A stretch of DNA of 35,821 nucleotides, taken from the NCBI RefSeq assembly GCF_001929375.1, contig NZ_MSGO01000018.1, positions 1 through 35,821 of the forward strand, given 5' to 3'. The notes beneath the pieces are model-generated. The model saw nothing but the letters and a program-made list of their open reading frames with translations. It searched no databases and had not been told where the DNA came from. The position numbers and the translations under genes are program-made. Shown piece by piece: positions 25,013 to 32,870 of the stretch. The stretch's first letter is position 1; the number at the start of each line of letters is the position of its first letter. This stretch comes from Actinomyces oris (GTDB lineage Bacteria; Actinomycetota; Actinomycetes; Actinomycetales; Actinomycetaceae).

Positions 25013-26223
25013 TGGAGGCGGTCTACGCGGTTCTCCTCCACGGGGAGCATGTCGGAGTGATCCATCGCAGAGACGCCTTCACGAAGTTCGTCTTCGACCG
25101 GGACTACTGGGACCGTCCGAACCGCGCGGTGCTGGGACGCTGGTTCGAGGAGAATCCGCGCAAGCAGTCGCGGGCGACCAACTGGGTGCCCGCATGGTTC
25201 TCCAATCTCCTGCCCGAGGGAGGCCTCAGAGAGCTGATTGCTCGTGAGCAGGGAGTCGACACCAACCGCGAGATCGATCTCCTTATACGGATCGGAGCGG
25301 ATCTTCCCGGAGCCGTCCAGGTCGTCCCCGACCCCGAGGCGCCTGTCGATGAGGGTTTCGGGGCGGCGGCTGATGGGCTCGTGAACGTGTCCGGACCTTC
25401 CGCACGTCTGCGCTTCTCCTTGGCGGGGGTGGGGCTGAAGTTCTCCATGCGTCAGGAGGGCGACCGCCTGGTGCTCCCCGCCCACGGAGAGGACGGCGGC
25501 TGGATCGTGAAGACACCCGATGGGACCTATCCGGGGCTCGTGGCGAACGAGGCCGCCGTGATGCGATTGGCCGGCGAGGTCGGTATCGAGGTTCCTGAGG
25601 TCCACGTGAGGCACCGAGGTCAGGTGGATGAGCTGGGAGAAGGAGCATGGCCGTCTGATGAGGACGAGGCCTACGTGGTGCGCCGCTTCGATCGGACAGC
25701 CGAGGGGCGCGTGCATATTGAGGACTTCGCCCAGGTGCTGGGACGCTTCGGTCTTGGTGAGGGGAAGTACCGTTCCGCGGTCGAGGCCGTCGCCGCCATC
25801 GCCTATCGCGGGCGGGATCACGCCTCGCTGCGGGAGATGGTGCGCCGGACGGTTTTCAACCTGTTTGTCGGGAACGGGGACGCCCACCTCAAGAACTGGT
25901 CACTCATCTACCCGGATCGGAAGATAGCGCGGCTCTCGCCCGCCTATGACCTCGTATGCACGGCCGTCTACCCCCACCAGGCAGACCTGGGCCTGCCCTT
26001 CTTCGGTACAGTGCGGCTCTCGGAGATCTCCCGGGACCACTTCGCACGGCTTCAAGCGGCTCTCAATGTCGACGACGATGACGTTCTTGACGTCGTTGAC
26101 GAGATGATCGAACGGTTCTGTCAGGCCTGGGCGGCCGGTGTCGCCGAAGGACTACCAACGCCGGTGGCCACATGGATAGAGGAGCACCGTGAGCGGACTC
26201 GTCAGCAGCTGACGCAGACCTGA
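25009..26223 (+). CDS. HipA-like serine/threonine kinase
   Basis: This 404-aa protein resembles the HipA toxin kinase, which in E. coli phosphorylates glutamyl-tRNA synthetase. The N-terminal HipA domain includes WFSNLLPEGGLRELIA. The kinase fold has a loop LAGVGLKFSM, ATP-binding lysine in WIVKTPD, a helix-C glutamate in NEAAVMRL, catalytic loop GNGDAHLKNWS (D291, N296) and metal-binding D314 in SPAYDLV. All expected catalytic residues are present. No hipB-type helix-turn-helix gene is adjacent. The upstream partner is a DUF262 protein, an unusual pairing. It may be a toxin whose antidote is the DUF262 protein, or one arm of an abortive-infection system. The substrate is unknown. Confidence 0.88.
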   Translation: MMEAVYAVLLHGEHVGVIHRRDAFTKFVFDRDYWDRPNRAVLGRWFEENPRKQSRATNWVPAWFSNLLPEGGLRELIAREQGVDTNREIDLLIRIGADLPGAVQVVPDPEAPVDEGFGAAADGLVNVSGPSARLRFSLAGVGLKFSMRQEGDRLVLPAHGEDGGWIVKTPDGTYPGLVANEAAVMRLAGEVGIEVPEVHVRHRGQVDELGEGAWPSDEDEAYVVRRFDRTAEGRVHIEDFAQVLGRFGLGEGKYRSAVEAVAAIAYRGRDHASLREMVRRTVFNLFVGNGDAHLKNWSLIYPDRKIARLSPAYDLVCTAVYPHQADLGLPFFGTVRLSEISRDHFARLQAALNVDDDDVLDVVDEMIERFCQAWAAGVAEGLPTPVATWIEEHRERTRQQLTQT

Positions 26224-26281
26224 CGGACAGCGCTCGGTCTTGGGAGGATCCGGGCCCACCAACACGGCACGTTGTCCGGAC

Positions 26282-26310
26282 GGGGGCCGCAGCGTTGCGC
26301 TGCGGCCCCC
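26282..26310. terminator. Bidirectional terminator
   Basis: A perfect 13-bp stem (GGGGGCCGCAGCG at 26282-26294, complement at 26298-26310) with a 3-nt loop sits between the convergent HipA-like gene and the minus-strand lipoprotein gene. It probably serves both. Confidence 0.8.
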
Positions 26311-26332
26311 CACCTTCAGTGTCCAGCCCGGG

Positions 26333-28147
26333 TCAGCTGCTCTGGGCGGTGCTGGACGTACTGTTCGACTGGCTGTTCTGGCTGCTCTGGTTGCCGGACT
26401 GCTGGCCCTGCCCGCCACCGGGCTGCTGGCCGTTGGACTGCTGCTCGCCGCCGGGCTGCTGGCCCTGCCCGCCGCCGGGCTGACCGTCCTGATCGCCCTG
26501 GCCTCCACCCATGGGACCGCCCGTCCCGGCCGACAGCGCCGAGGCCGTCCCCGTGGCCGAGCCGCCGGACGACGTCGCCACCGTGTACTGCTGGCCCTCG
26601 GTGAGCCCCAGCACCGTGATCGCCTCAGCCGTGAAGTCGACCTTGAGCGAGGCCACCTGCGCCCCGGAGGCGTCCGTGACGGTGAGCGTGTCCCCCGCGC
26701 TCACCGACGGCGAGCCCGTCACCCCCACGAGCCGGCTCTCGCCGTTGGCGTCCACCGAGCCGTCCATCGCGCCGGCCTGCCCCGAGACCACCACGATCCC
26801 GCCCTTGACGTAGGCCGAGCCGTTGGAGTCGATGCCGTCGGAGGAGGCGTAGGAGACCTCCACCTCGCCGCCGCTGATCGTGAGCACCGAGCCGTCGTCG
26901 GACTCGGAGTCGGCGTTCTCGTGCCCCTCGATGACGTGGTCGCCGTTGGAGGCGTTGATGCCGTCGTCGCCGGCCGCGATGGACAGCTCCCCGCCGGCCA
27001 CGTTGATGAACGCCGCCTGCAGCCCCTCATCGGCCGCGTTGACGGTGACCTTCCCGGAGTCCTGCGTGTAGCTCACCCCGGCGTTGATGCCCTTGGGTGA
27101 GGGCGTCGAGGAGTCCGCCGTCGACTCCTGCCCGGGCGGGGCCTGCTCCTCAACGGTGGCGTTGGCCTGGCCGCCACCGGCTGTGATCGTCAGGGTCGTG
27201 TCCTTGACGGTGACGTCCGTGGTCGCCGAGATCGCGTCGTCGGTGGAGGTCAGCGTGATGCTCGCCTTGCCCAGGGAGATGAAGCCCTTCGTCTCATCGT
27301 CGCCCTCACTGGACTTCAGGGCGTCGCCGCCGGCCTCCACCGTCAGCGTCCCGGCCTCCACCACCAGGTAGTCCTTGCCGCGCAGGCCGTCGTCGGCGGC
27401 CTTGACCTTGATGGTGGTGCTGCCAGTGATGATGAGGCCGTTCTTGGAGGAGATGCCGTCCTTGTAGGAGCCGGTCACGTCCAGCTGGCCGGTCCCGGTG
27501 ACGGTGAGGGTGTCGGAGGAGAACAGGGCCGCCGTGGCCTCCTGCCCCGAGGCGTAGCTCTGGCCGTCGGTCAGCGTGTTCTTGGAGTCCTTGGCCAGGA
27601 CCACGATCGCGTCGCCGGCGTCCTGGATGTCGATGGCCGGCCCGTCCGAGCTCGTGATGCTCGCGCCCTTGAGGACCAGGCGCACGTCGGCCTTGGGGGC
27701 GTTGACGACGATCCGCCCGTTGCTGAGCTCGCCGCTGATGACATAGGTGCCGGCGCCGCTGATGGTGACGGTGCCCCCATCGACCTTCACATTGCTCGAC
27801 GCCGACCCGCTGGCCGAGGCCGACGACCCCGACAGCGTGATCGTGGTGGCCGACGACGTGTCCGGGGTCCCGGCGTCGTCCGCGGAGCTCGAGGCGTCCT
27901 CCACAGAGGCGTTGGCCCCCAGGATGTCGGAGACGCTCGCGCCGGTCGACGCCGTGGCGACCGACGAGGAGATCGTCGTCCACGTCGTGTCCGACTCACT
28001 CGAGCCGGAGGTGCTGGCGTTGCTGGAGGCCGAGGAGGTCGAGCAGCCGGCCGCCAGGGCGATCGCGGCCAGGAGCGCGACGGCTCCGGTCGCCCGGCGG
28101 CGGAGTCGGTTGAGGGGCTTGGTCGTCATCGTCTTGGTGGTCTTCAT
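26333..28147 (-). CDS. Cthe_2159-like carbohydrate-binding lipoprotein
   Basis: This 604-aa secreted lipoprotein has an N-terminal signal with a basic region (LNRLRRRATG), a hydrophobic core and lipobox LAAGC (cysteine at about residue 35). A Ser/Thr linker (about 36-115) follows. A long parallel beta-helix of repeats comes next, with phrases such as ISGAGTYVISGEL, ASITSSDGPAIDIQDAGD, TVTGTGQLDVTGSYKDGI and AAGDDGINASNGDH. This is the calcium and polygalacturonate-binding Cthe_2159 (DUF4353) type. The last 70 residues are Gly/Gln/Ser-rich low complexity. It ends a gene set with VTC and DUF4956 proteins, a pairing seen in other bacteria. It may bind cell-surface glycans; ligand unknown. Confidence 0.85.
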   Translation of the reverse strand: MKTTKTMTTKPLNRLRRRATGAVALLAAIALAAGCSTSSASSNASTSGSSESDTTWTTISSSVATASTGASVSDILGANASVEDASSSADDAGTPDTSSATTITLSGSSASASGSASSNVKVDGGTVTISGAGTYVISGELSNGRIVVNAPKADVRLVLKGASITSSDGPAIDIQDAGDAIVVLAKDSKNTLTDGQSYASGQEATAALFSSDTLTVTGTGQLDVTGSYKDGISSKNGLIITGSTTIKVKAADDGLRGKDYLVVEAGTLTVEAGGDALKSSEGDDETKGFISLGKASITLTSTDDAISATTDVTVKDTTLTITAGGGQANATVEEQAPPGQESTADSSTPSPKGINAGVSYTQDSGKVTVNAADEGLQAAFINVAGGELSIAAGDDGINASNGDHVIEGHENADSESDDGSVLTISGGEVEVSYASSDGIDSNGSAYVKGGIVVVSGQAGAMDGSVDANGESRLVGVTGSPSVSAGDTLTVTDASGAQVASLKVDFTAEAITVLGLTEGQQYTVATSSGGSATGTASALSAGTGGPMGGGQGDQDGQPGGGQGQQPGGEQQSNGQQPGGGQGQQSGNQSSQNSQSNSTSSTAQSS

Positions 28148-28208
28148 GGTTTCTGGGCCTCTTCTTCTCAGGTCCGGTGTCGGATCGTGGGTGGTCTGGG
28201 GGGGGCGC

Positions 28209-29213
28209 TCAGGCGGCGCTCGCGGTGGCGTGGGCGGCGTCGATGCTCTTCGGGTTGGAGCGGTCGGTGCCGAACAGGTCGGCGAGCTCGTGGGTCAGGG
28301 TCCGGTACCACCGGTTGGCGGGCAGCTCGGGGTGGAGCAGCGCCATTCCGGTGGCGTACTTCGAGATGCGGGCGGGGCGGTGGCCGGCGTCCCACAGGGC
28401 CCGGTCCGCAGGCGAGGGCGTGGCCGGGTTCTTCGTCTCGACGACGGCGACGCCCGCTACCGCCACCGGCTCACCGTCGTCGATGGCCGCGGTCAGGTGG
28501 GCCGGGCGCAGGGTCTGCGGGGCCCCGGCGACGGTCGCGGTCCTTGCGTGGACCCCCGGCGTCAGGCGCCGCCAGGTCAGGGCTGTGTCGATGGTGGCCC
28601 GGGCCTCGGCGCGCGGCAGGTGCAGGGTGGTGCGCTTGTAGGTGGTGGCCAGCACCGGCCGCAGCGCGGAGGCGACGGCCGGACCGGTGACCCCCGTGCT
28701 CGCCAGGCAGGCGGCCACGAAGGCGCGGCCCGGGCCGGTGAGGCGGGAGGCGTCGTCGGCGTGGTAGCCCATGCGCCGCTTGACGGTGGTGCCGCGCGCA
28801 CCGCGGGTCTTGACCTCCAGGAAGCACAGGCCGGAGTCCAGGTAGGTGCGGGTGCGCACCTTGAAGCGCCGACGCCGCTTGCGGGCCGTGAGCATGAAGG
28901 CCTCCAGCCCCGGGGTGTCGAAGTAGGTCGAGGCGTAGGAGAAGCGGCGCCGCCCGTCGATGTCCAGGACCCGGGCATCGGAGGTGAGGCCGCCCACGAG
29001 CTCCTGCGCGCGCTCCAGCGGCACCAGGTACTTGCGGTCCACCCGGGTCAGCAGGCCGGCGGCGCTGTTGAGCTCGGCGAGACTGGTGGGGGCCAGGTGG
29101 TCGGCGCTCAGGGGGGCCGACGTCGGAGCCTGAGACTCCGCGGAGGAGGCTGCCGGGGAGGTGCTCACGGTCATCGTCGAGATCATTGTCGAGATCGTCG
29201 TCGAGGTCATCAT
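28209..29213 (-). CDS. VTC-domain protein, copy 1 (polyphosphate polymerase-like)
   Basis: This 334-aa protein has a CYTH/TTM tunnel domain of the VTC type, which in yeast Vtc4 makes polyphosphate from ATP. The tunnel residues follow the VTC pattern: LLTRVDRKYLVP, YFDTPGLEAF, RRRRFKVRTRTYLDS, FLEVKTRG, TTLHLPRAEARATID, VVETKNPAT and RISKYATGMALLHPELP. Residues 1-40 are a repetitive Met/Thr/Ser-rich extension unlike the paralogue at 30354. The ATG pair at 29208-29213 follows a 10-bp tandem repeat that holds the ribosome site. The DUF4956 membrane partner is directly upstream. Polymerase activity is inferred from the fold. Confidence 0.88.
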   Translation of the reverse strand: MMTSTTISTMISTMTVSTSPAASSAESQAPTSAPLSADHLAPTSLAELNSAAGLLTRVDRKYLVPLERAQELVGGLTSDARVLDIDGRRRFSYASTYFDTPGLEAFMLTARKRRRRFKVRTRTYLDSGLCFLEVKTRGARGTTVKRRMGYHADDASRLTGPGRAFVAACLASTGVTGPAVASALRPVLATTYKRTTLHLPRAEARATIDTALTWRRLTPGVHARTATVAGAPQTLRPAHLTAAIDDGEPVAVAGVAVVETKNPATPSPADRALWDAGHRPARISKYATGMALLHPELPANRWYRTLTHELADLFGTDRSNPKSIDAAHATASAA

Positions 29214-29217
29214 CGGG

Positions 29218-29243
29218 GTCCTGGTCTGTCCTGGTCTGTCCTG
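29218..29243. repeat. 10-bp tandem repeat in the ribosome-site region of VTC copy 1
   Basis: GTCCTGGTCT occurs twice in perfect tandem (29218-29227, 29228-29237) followed by GTCCTG. Read on the gene strand it gives repeated AGGAC cores just before the start codon. Repeat slippage could alter translation. Confidence 0.7.
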
Positions 29244-29265
29244 TCGGGTTCGTCCGGGTCGGCGG

Positions 29266-30075
29266 TCAGTGCGAGGCCACGGCCGCGGGCGAGGCCGCCT
29301 GAGTGCTGGAGCGGGTGACGTACTGGGTGGCTGGCGCCATGGTGAGGGGCTGGGTCTGGACGGCCTGGGTGCGGGCGCCGGCCTGCGCGGCGTTCAGGCG
29401 CGTGCCGCCCCAGGGTCGGGCGGTCTGCGTCTCGCGGGTGACGGCACCGGTCGGTGCGGTGACCGGCTGCGGGGCGGGGACGGCGTCGTCGAAGGCCGGG
29501 GCGGTCTCGAGCTCGGCGGGGGTGTGGCGCGGCACCCGGAAGCGGACGTCGACGGTGGTGGTGTCGTTGACCAGGTCGAGGCGCTGGACCTCCACCGAGC
29601 GGACCTGCCCGCCCAGGGTGTGCTCCAGGTGGGCGATGAGTGCGGTCTCGTTGGTGATGGCGTGGTCGAGGACGATCACCTGGTGACGGTTTCGGCGCAT
29701 GAGCGCGGGGTGGTCGCCGATCCACAGGGCGGCGACGACGGTGCCCATGAGGGCCGCCACCATCCCGATGGGTGCGGTCTGGATCCCGCCGAGCAGACCC
29801 AGGGCCAGGGCCGCGAAGAAGTAGGCGACCTCGTGCTGGGCCAGCTCGGTGGAGCGCAGGCGGATGATGGACAGGACGCCGAAGAGCCCCAGGCCCAGGC
29901 CGGCAGCGACGCTCGCCGTCGACAGCAGCAGGGTGACGGCCAGGACGCCCACGTTGACGCCGATGTAGGCGGCCATGAGGTCCTTGCGGGAGTGGCGTGG
30001 GGCGTAGAGCGCCCCGACCAGGACGGCGAGGGCGATCAGGTCGGCGGCGATGTAGGTCAGGGTGGTCAGGCTCAT
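29266..30075 (-). CDS. DUF4956 membrane protein, copy 2
   Basis: This 269-aa protein has four N-terminal membrane helices (starting LTYIAADLIALAVLVGALY, then AAYIGVNVGVLAVTLLL, YFFAALALGLLGGI and a fourth). The conserved DUF4956 loop GLGLGLFGVLSIIRLRST lies between them. A soluble domain follows with RLDLVNDTTTVDVRFRV. The C-terminus (from about 190) is Ala/Thr/Pro-rich and looks disordered. AGGAG precedes the ATG. Long runs of DNA identity with the paralogue at 31308 indicate duplication or gene conversion. DUF4956 proteins regularly accompany VTC-domain proteins and may form the membrane channel or anchor for them; this role is inferred. Confidence 0.88.
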   Translation of the reverse strand: MSLTTLTYIAADLIALAVLVGALYAPRHSRKDLMAAYIGVNVGVLAVTLLLSTASVAAGLGLGLFGVLSIIRLRSTELAQHEVAYFFAALALGLLGGIQTAPIGMVAALMGTVVAALWIGDHPALMRRNRHQVIVLDHAITNETALIAHLEHTLGGQVRSVEVQRLDLVNDTTTVDVRFRVPRHTPAELETAPAFDDAVPAPQPVTAPTGAVTRETQTARPWGGTRLNAAQAGARTQAVQTQPLTMAPATQYVTRSSTQAASPAAVASH

Positions 30076-30276
30076 CGGGAGGCTCCTGTCGGGTCAATCG
30101 GACCGGTGACGGGCCTGGCCGCGGGGTGGGCAGCAGGGGGTGCGCCCTCAGCGCGCCGCGGTGTCGTGCGGCTCCGTCCGGTGAGAAACAGTCAACGGGC
30201 GCATTCCATGAGCGCGCTGTGAACAGGGCATGGGGGAGGCATGACTTGCCGCGCCACAGCGTGAGGCGACGAACAG

Positions 30277-30316
30277 CGCCTCCGCAGGCGGGCGGGGCCC
30301 GTGACCTCCGGAGGCG
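30277..30316 (-). terminator. Weak hairpin between the two polyphosphate-type gene pairs
   Basis: CGCCTCCG (30277-30284) pairs with CGGAGGCG (30309-30316) around a 24-nt G+C-rich loop, about 40 bp past the stop of VTC copy 2. It could attenuate read-through into the second pair. The rest of the 278-bp gap (30076-30353) shows no gene. Confidence 0.3.
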
Positions 30317-30353
30317 CAGGCGAGGGGTGAGGTGGGAGCGTGACGGCTGCTTC

Positions 30354-31175
30354 TCAGGCCGCGAGCTGGTGCGACGGGGCCTGACGCCGGTAGCGCCCCA
30401 GGTTCCGCTTGATGGTACGGTTCCACCGGTTGGTGGGCAGATTCGCGTACAGCAGCGCCATGCCGGTGGCGTACTTCGAGATACGGGTCGGCCGGTGCCC
30501 CTGATTCCACAGGAGGCGGTCCGTGGGGGAGGCCGTGGAGGGGTTCTTCGTCTCGACGACGTTGAGGTGAACCACTGAGACCCTCTGCTCGAGGCGCTTC
30601 CCATCGGGGCCGAACAGGTCCCAGGTGAGCTGGGTGTCGAAGGTGGCGCGGGCCTCGTCATGGGGCAGGTGCAGGGTGGTGCGGTTGTAGGTGGAGCCCA
30701 GGACCGGGATGAGGGTGTCAGCGATCGTGCGCGCCTCGTCCGGGGAGCAGGTGCCGGACTCCACGAGGCGCTCGATGACGAACAGGTGACCGTCGGGCGT
30801 GATGCGGTCGGCGTCGTCGGGGTCGTACTTGAAGCGGTCCTTGACCGTGGCCCCGCGTGACCCGTTGGTCTTGACCTCCAGGAAGCACAGGTTGGAGTCC
30901 AGGTAGGTGCGAGTGCGCACCTTGAAGCGCCGACGGCGCTTGCGGGCCGCCAGGAAGTAGGCGTCCAGGCTTGGGGTGTCGAAGTAGGTCGAGGCGTAGC
31001 GGAAGTGGCGCAGACCGTCGATCTGGAGGACCTGCGCCCGTGGGGCCAGGTAGTTGATGACGTGTTGGGTGTCGACGGGGGGCACCAGGTACTTGCGGTC
31101 CATGCGGGTCAGGAGGCTCGCCTCGGAGTTGAGCTCGGCGAGGGTGATCGTGTTGATGCCGTCGGTGTTCAGCAC
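30354..31175 (-). CDS. VTC-domain protein, copy 2 (polyphosphate polymerase-like)
   Basis: This 273-aa protein is a compact VTC/CYTH-like tunnel enzyme. It has LLTRMDRKYLVPP (residues about 16-28), YFDTPSLDAYFLA, RRRRFKVRTRTYLDS, FLEVKTNGSRGATVKD, TTLHLPHDEARATFD, NVVETKNPSTASPTD and RISKYATGMALLYANLP. These supply the basic and acidic ring expected for nucleotide and polyphosphate handling. It lacks the Met/Thr-rich N-terminal extension of copy 1. The start is GTG 31173-31175, supported by GGAAAGGA upstream. It lies 132 bp downstream of DUF4956 copy 1, with which it forms the first pair. As for copy 1, enzymatic activity is inferred from family knowledge. Confidence 0.88.
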   Translation of the reverse strand: MLNTDGINTITLAELNSEASLLTRMDRKYLVPPVDTQHVINYLAPRAQVLQIDGLRHFRYASTYFDTPSLDAYFLAARKRRRRFKVRTRTYLDSNLCFLEVKTNGSRGATVKDRFKYDPDDADRITPDGHLFVIERLVESGTCSPDEARTIADTLIPVLGSTYNRTTLHLPHDEARATFDTQLTWDLFGPDGKRLEQRVSVVHLNVVETKNPSTASPTDRLLWNQGHRPTRISKYATGMALLYANLPTNRWNRTIKRNLGRYRRQAPSHQLAA

Positions 31176-31307
31176 GGTGCAGTCCTTTCCGGGGTCGGAG
31201 GTCGCGAGGTGGGGGCCGGTGCTGCTGGGTGGCAGTGGTGGCGGGGAGGCGGCGGTGGCTGCGTGATGGTGTGGTGGTGGCGCCGCCGGTGAGGCGGGCC
31301 GGCTCGG

Positions 31308-32186
31308 TCAGTTGTAACGGGGCTGCATCATGGACGAAGGGTTGTCCACCTGAGCGTGCTGCTGGGAGGTGCGCTGCTGGCGGTGACCGGTGATCCAGTC
31401 GTACCGGGGCGGGGCGGTGGCCGCTGCTGCGGCGCTGTCGGCCACGGGGGCCTTGGGCCAGAGCTGCTCAATGGTGGGCTGAGCCTGAGTGGAGACTTGA
31501 GCGAGGACGTGAGGCGGAACCTCCTGGATCAGGCGGGGGCGCTGCGGCACCTCCTCCTGGGACACCTGGGCGGCCTGCGACTGAGCCGGTTTCGCTGTGC
31601 GGGTCCGAGGACGCAGCCGGTAGTGGACCTCCACGACGGTGGTGTCGTTGACCAGGTCCAGGGTCATGAGGTCGACGGTGCGCACCTGGGCGCCGAGCAG
31701 GTCCTCAAGCTCGGTGATGAGCTCGTTCTCGTCGCTGATGGCCCGATCGAGGGTGACGACCTGGTTGCGGTTGCGGCGCATGAGCGCCGGGTGGTCGCCC
31801 ACCCACAGGGAGGCGAGGATGAGGACCATGAGGATGGCGACGATGATGAGGTGGGCGATGTGCTCGCTCTTGATGCCGCCGAGCAGGCCCAGGGCCAGGG
31901 CCGCGAAGAAGTAGGCCACCTCCCCCTGGGCCAGGGAGGTGGAACGCAGACGGATGATGGACAGGACGCCGAAGAGCCCCAGACCCAGGCCGGCTCCGAC
32001 GTTGTCACTCGTTGACAGCAGCAGGGTGACGGCCAGGACGCCCACGTTGACGCCGATGTAGGCGGCCACGAGGTCGCGGCGACCGTGGCGCGGAATGTAG
32101 AGGGCCCCGACCAGGAGTGCGAGGGCCACCAGGTCGGCACCGATGTAGGCCAGTGTCAGTGGTAGGTCGTGCAACACCTGCTGCAT
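31308..32186 (-). CDS. DUF4956 membrane protein, copy 1
   Basis: This 292-aa protein has four membrane helices (LTLAYIGADLVALALLVGAL, AAYIGVNVGVLAVTLLLST, YFFAALALGLLGGI, LIIVAILMVLILASLWVG). It carries the DUF4956 signature GLGLGLFGVLSIIRLRSTSL, then a soluble domain with DLVNDTTVVEVHYRL. The final 100 residues are Gln/Pro/Ala-rich and probably disordered. It is the first gene of the minus-strand locus. AAGGAC precedes the ATG, and a perfect CGTAATATTACG palindrome lies 33-44 bp upstream of the start. Its middle is nearly identical in DNA to copy 2. Confidence 0.88.
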   Translation of the reverse strand: MQQVLHDLPLTLAYIGADLVALALLVGALYIPRHGRRDLVAAYIGVNVGVLAVTLLLSTSDNVGAGLGLGLFGVLSIIRLRSTSLAQGEVAYFFAALALGLLGGIKSEHIAHLIIVAILMVLILASLWVGDHPALMRRNRNQVVTLDRAISDENELITELEDLLGAQVRTVDLMTLDLVNDTTVVEVHYRLRPRTRTAKPAQSQAAQVSQEEVPQRPRLIQEVPPHVLAQVSTQAQPTIEQLWPKAPVADSAAAAATAPPRYDWITGHRQQRTSQQHAQVDNPSSMMQPRYN

Positions 32187-32218
32187 GAGGTTGTCCTTGG
32201 GGGAGATGGGTCAGGAAC

Positions 32219-32230
32219 CGTAATATTACG
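32219..32230. promoter_or_regulatory. A+T-rich palindrome upstream of the DUF4956/VTC locus
   Basis: CGTAATATTACG is a perfect 12-bp palindrome in an unusually A+T-rich patch (32219-32241). On the minus strand TAATAT (32222-32227) would serve as a -10 with a weak TCGACC -35 about 17 bp upstream. It is a likely promoter, possibly with an operator. Confidence 0.4.
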
Positions 32231-32527
32231 ATAACATAACGATGGGTCGATCTGAATGAATGGCACTGCGTATGAGCCTCCTGCTCAGTGTGAGGCTGCG
32301 TACTCTCGGTTCGACCTCCGATGTTTCTACGATTACTTCCGCCCCGGTTGTGCGCCGTGGGTGGGGGCGGTGGTCGAGGTGGTCGCCTTCGTCGCCGTCA
32401 GGTCCCGGTAATTTGCTGGGTGTTCGCTGGATGTGGCGACACGCCGAACGGGCGCGTCTGAGAGGGTGAGTTCTGCGTCTCCATCCCCAGGGCTGGGGGT
32501 AGCGCGCCGACGGCGACCGGCCCTCCC

Positions 32528-32669
32528 TGTGGTTAAGGGGGGTGAATAGATGTCGTACCCGTGCAGGACCATCGTTGTGCGGATTGTGGGGATGGGGTCG
32601 AGCCTCTCCAGCGAGGCGTCCACGGACTGTCTCCACCAGCCGTCCACAGTGAGGCGAGTGTTTTCCACA
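32528..32669. promoter_or_regulatory. DnaA-box-like sites upstream of nrdHIE
   Basis: TTAACCACA (32528-32536, minus strand), CCGTCCACA (32640-32648) and TTTTCCACA (32661-32669) each differ from TTRTCCACA at one or two positions. The last two are spaced 21 bp, about two helical turns. E. coli nrdAB is DnaA-controlled, so a similar link is plausible here. Confidence 0.35.
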
Positions 32670-32703
32670 GAGGGGAGGGGTGGTGTGCACAGGGCCACGC
32701 TAG

Positions 32704-32751
32704 ACACAGCATCTTGGGGTGATGGACCCGGATCACCCCAAGGGGTAGTGT
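32704..32751 (+). promoter_or_regulatory. Tandem NrdR-box-like sites
   Basis: ACACAGCATCTTGGGG (32704-32719) and CCCCAAGGGGTAGTGT (32736-32751) each resemble half-degenerate NrdR boxes (ACAC...GTGT type). Their starts are 32 bp apart, about three helical turns, the usual spacing for NrdR pairs. Between them runs a perfect 11-bp dyad (CTTGGGGTGAT 32713-32723, complement 32732-32742). A possible -10 TAGTGT overlaps the second box. Confidence 0.6.
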
Positions 32752-32870
32752 CTTGCTCCGCGGGGCCGTTCTGGCCTCCCGTGAATGACAAGCGTGTGGT
32801 GCCGCCGGCGCAGTCCCTGTCCGGGGACGGGCCGCAGTCACCGCCACCCGATCCTGAGGAAGAGACGGAC

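Larger units (their letters stand above)
32187..32870. other. 684-bp divergent control region
   Basis: This gap separates the minus-strand DUF4956/VTC locus from nrdHIE. It holds the palindrome at 32219-32230, DnaA-like boxes at 32528-32669 and the NrdR-like pair at 32704-32751. Short reading frames cross it but lack family matches and good start sites. A small hairpin CCCCAGGGCTGGGG lies near 32485. I see no RNA gene. Confidence 0.6.

Noticed and set aside
32260-32469. A 69-codon plus-strand frame in the nrd upstream region
   Set aside because: No ribosome site, no family resemblance, and hairpin-rich composition.
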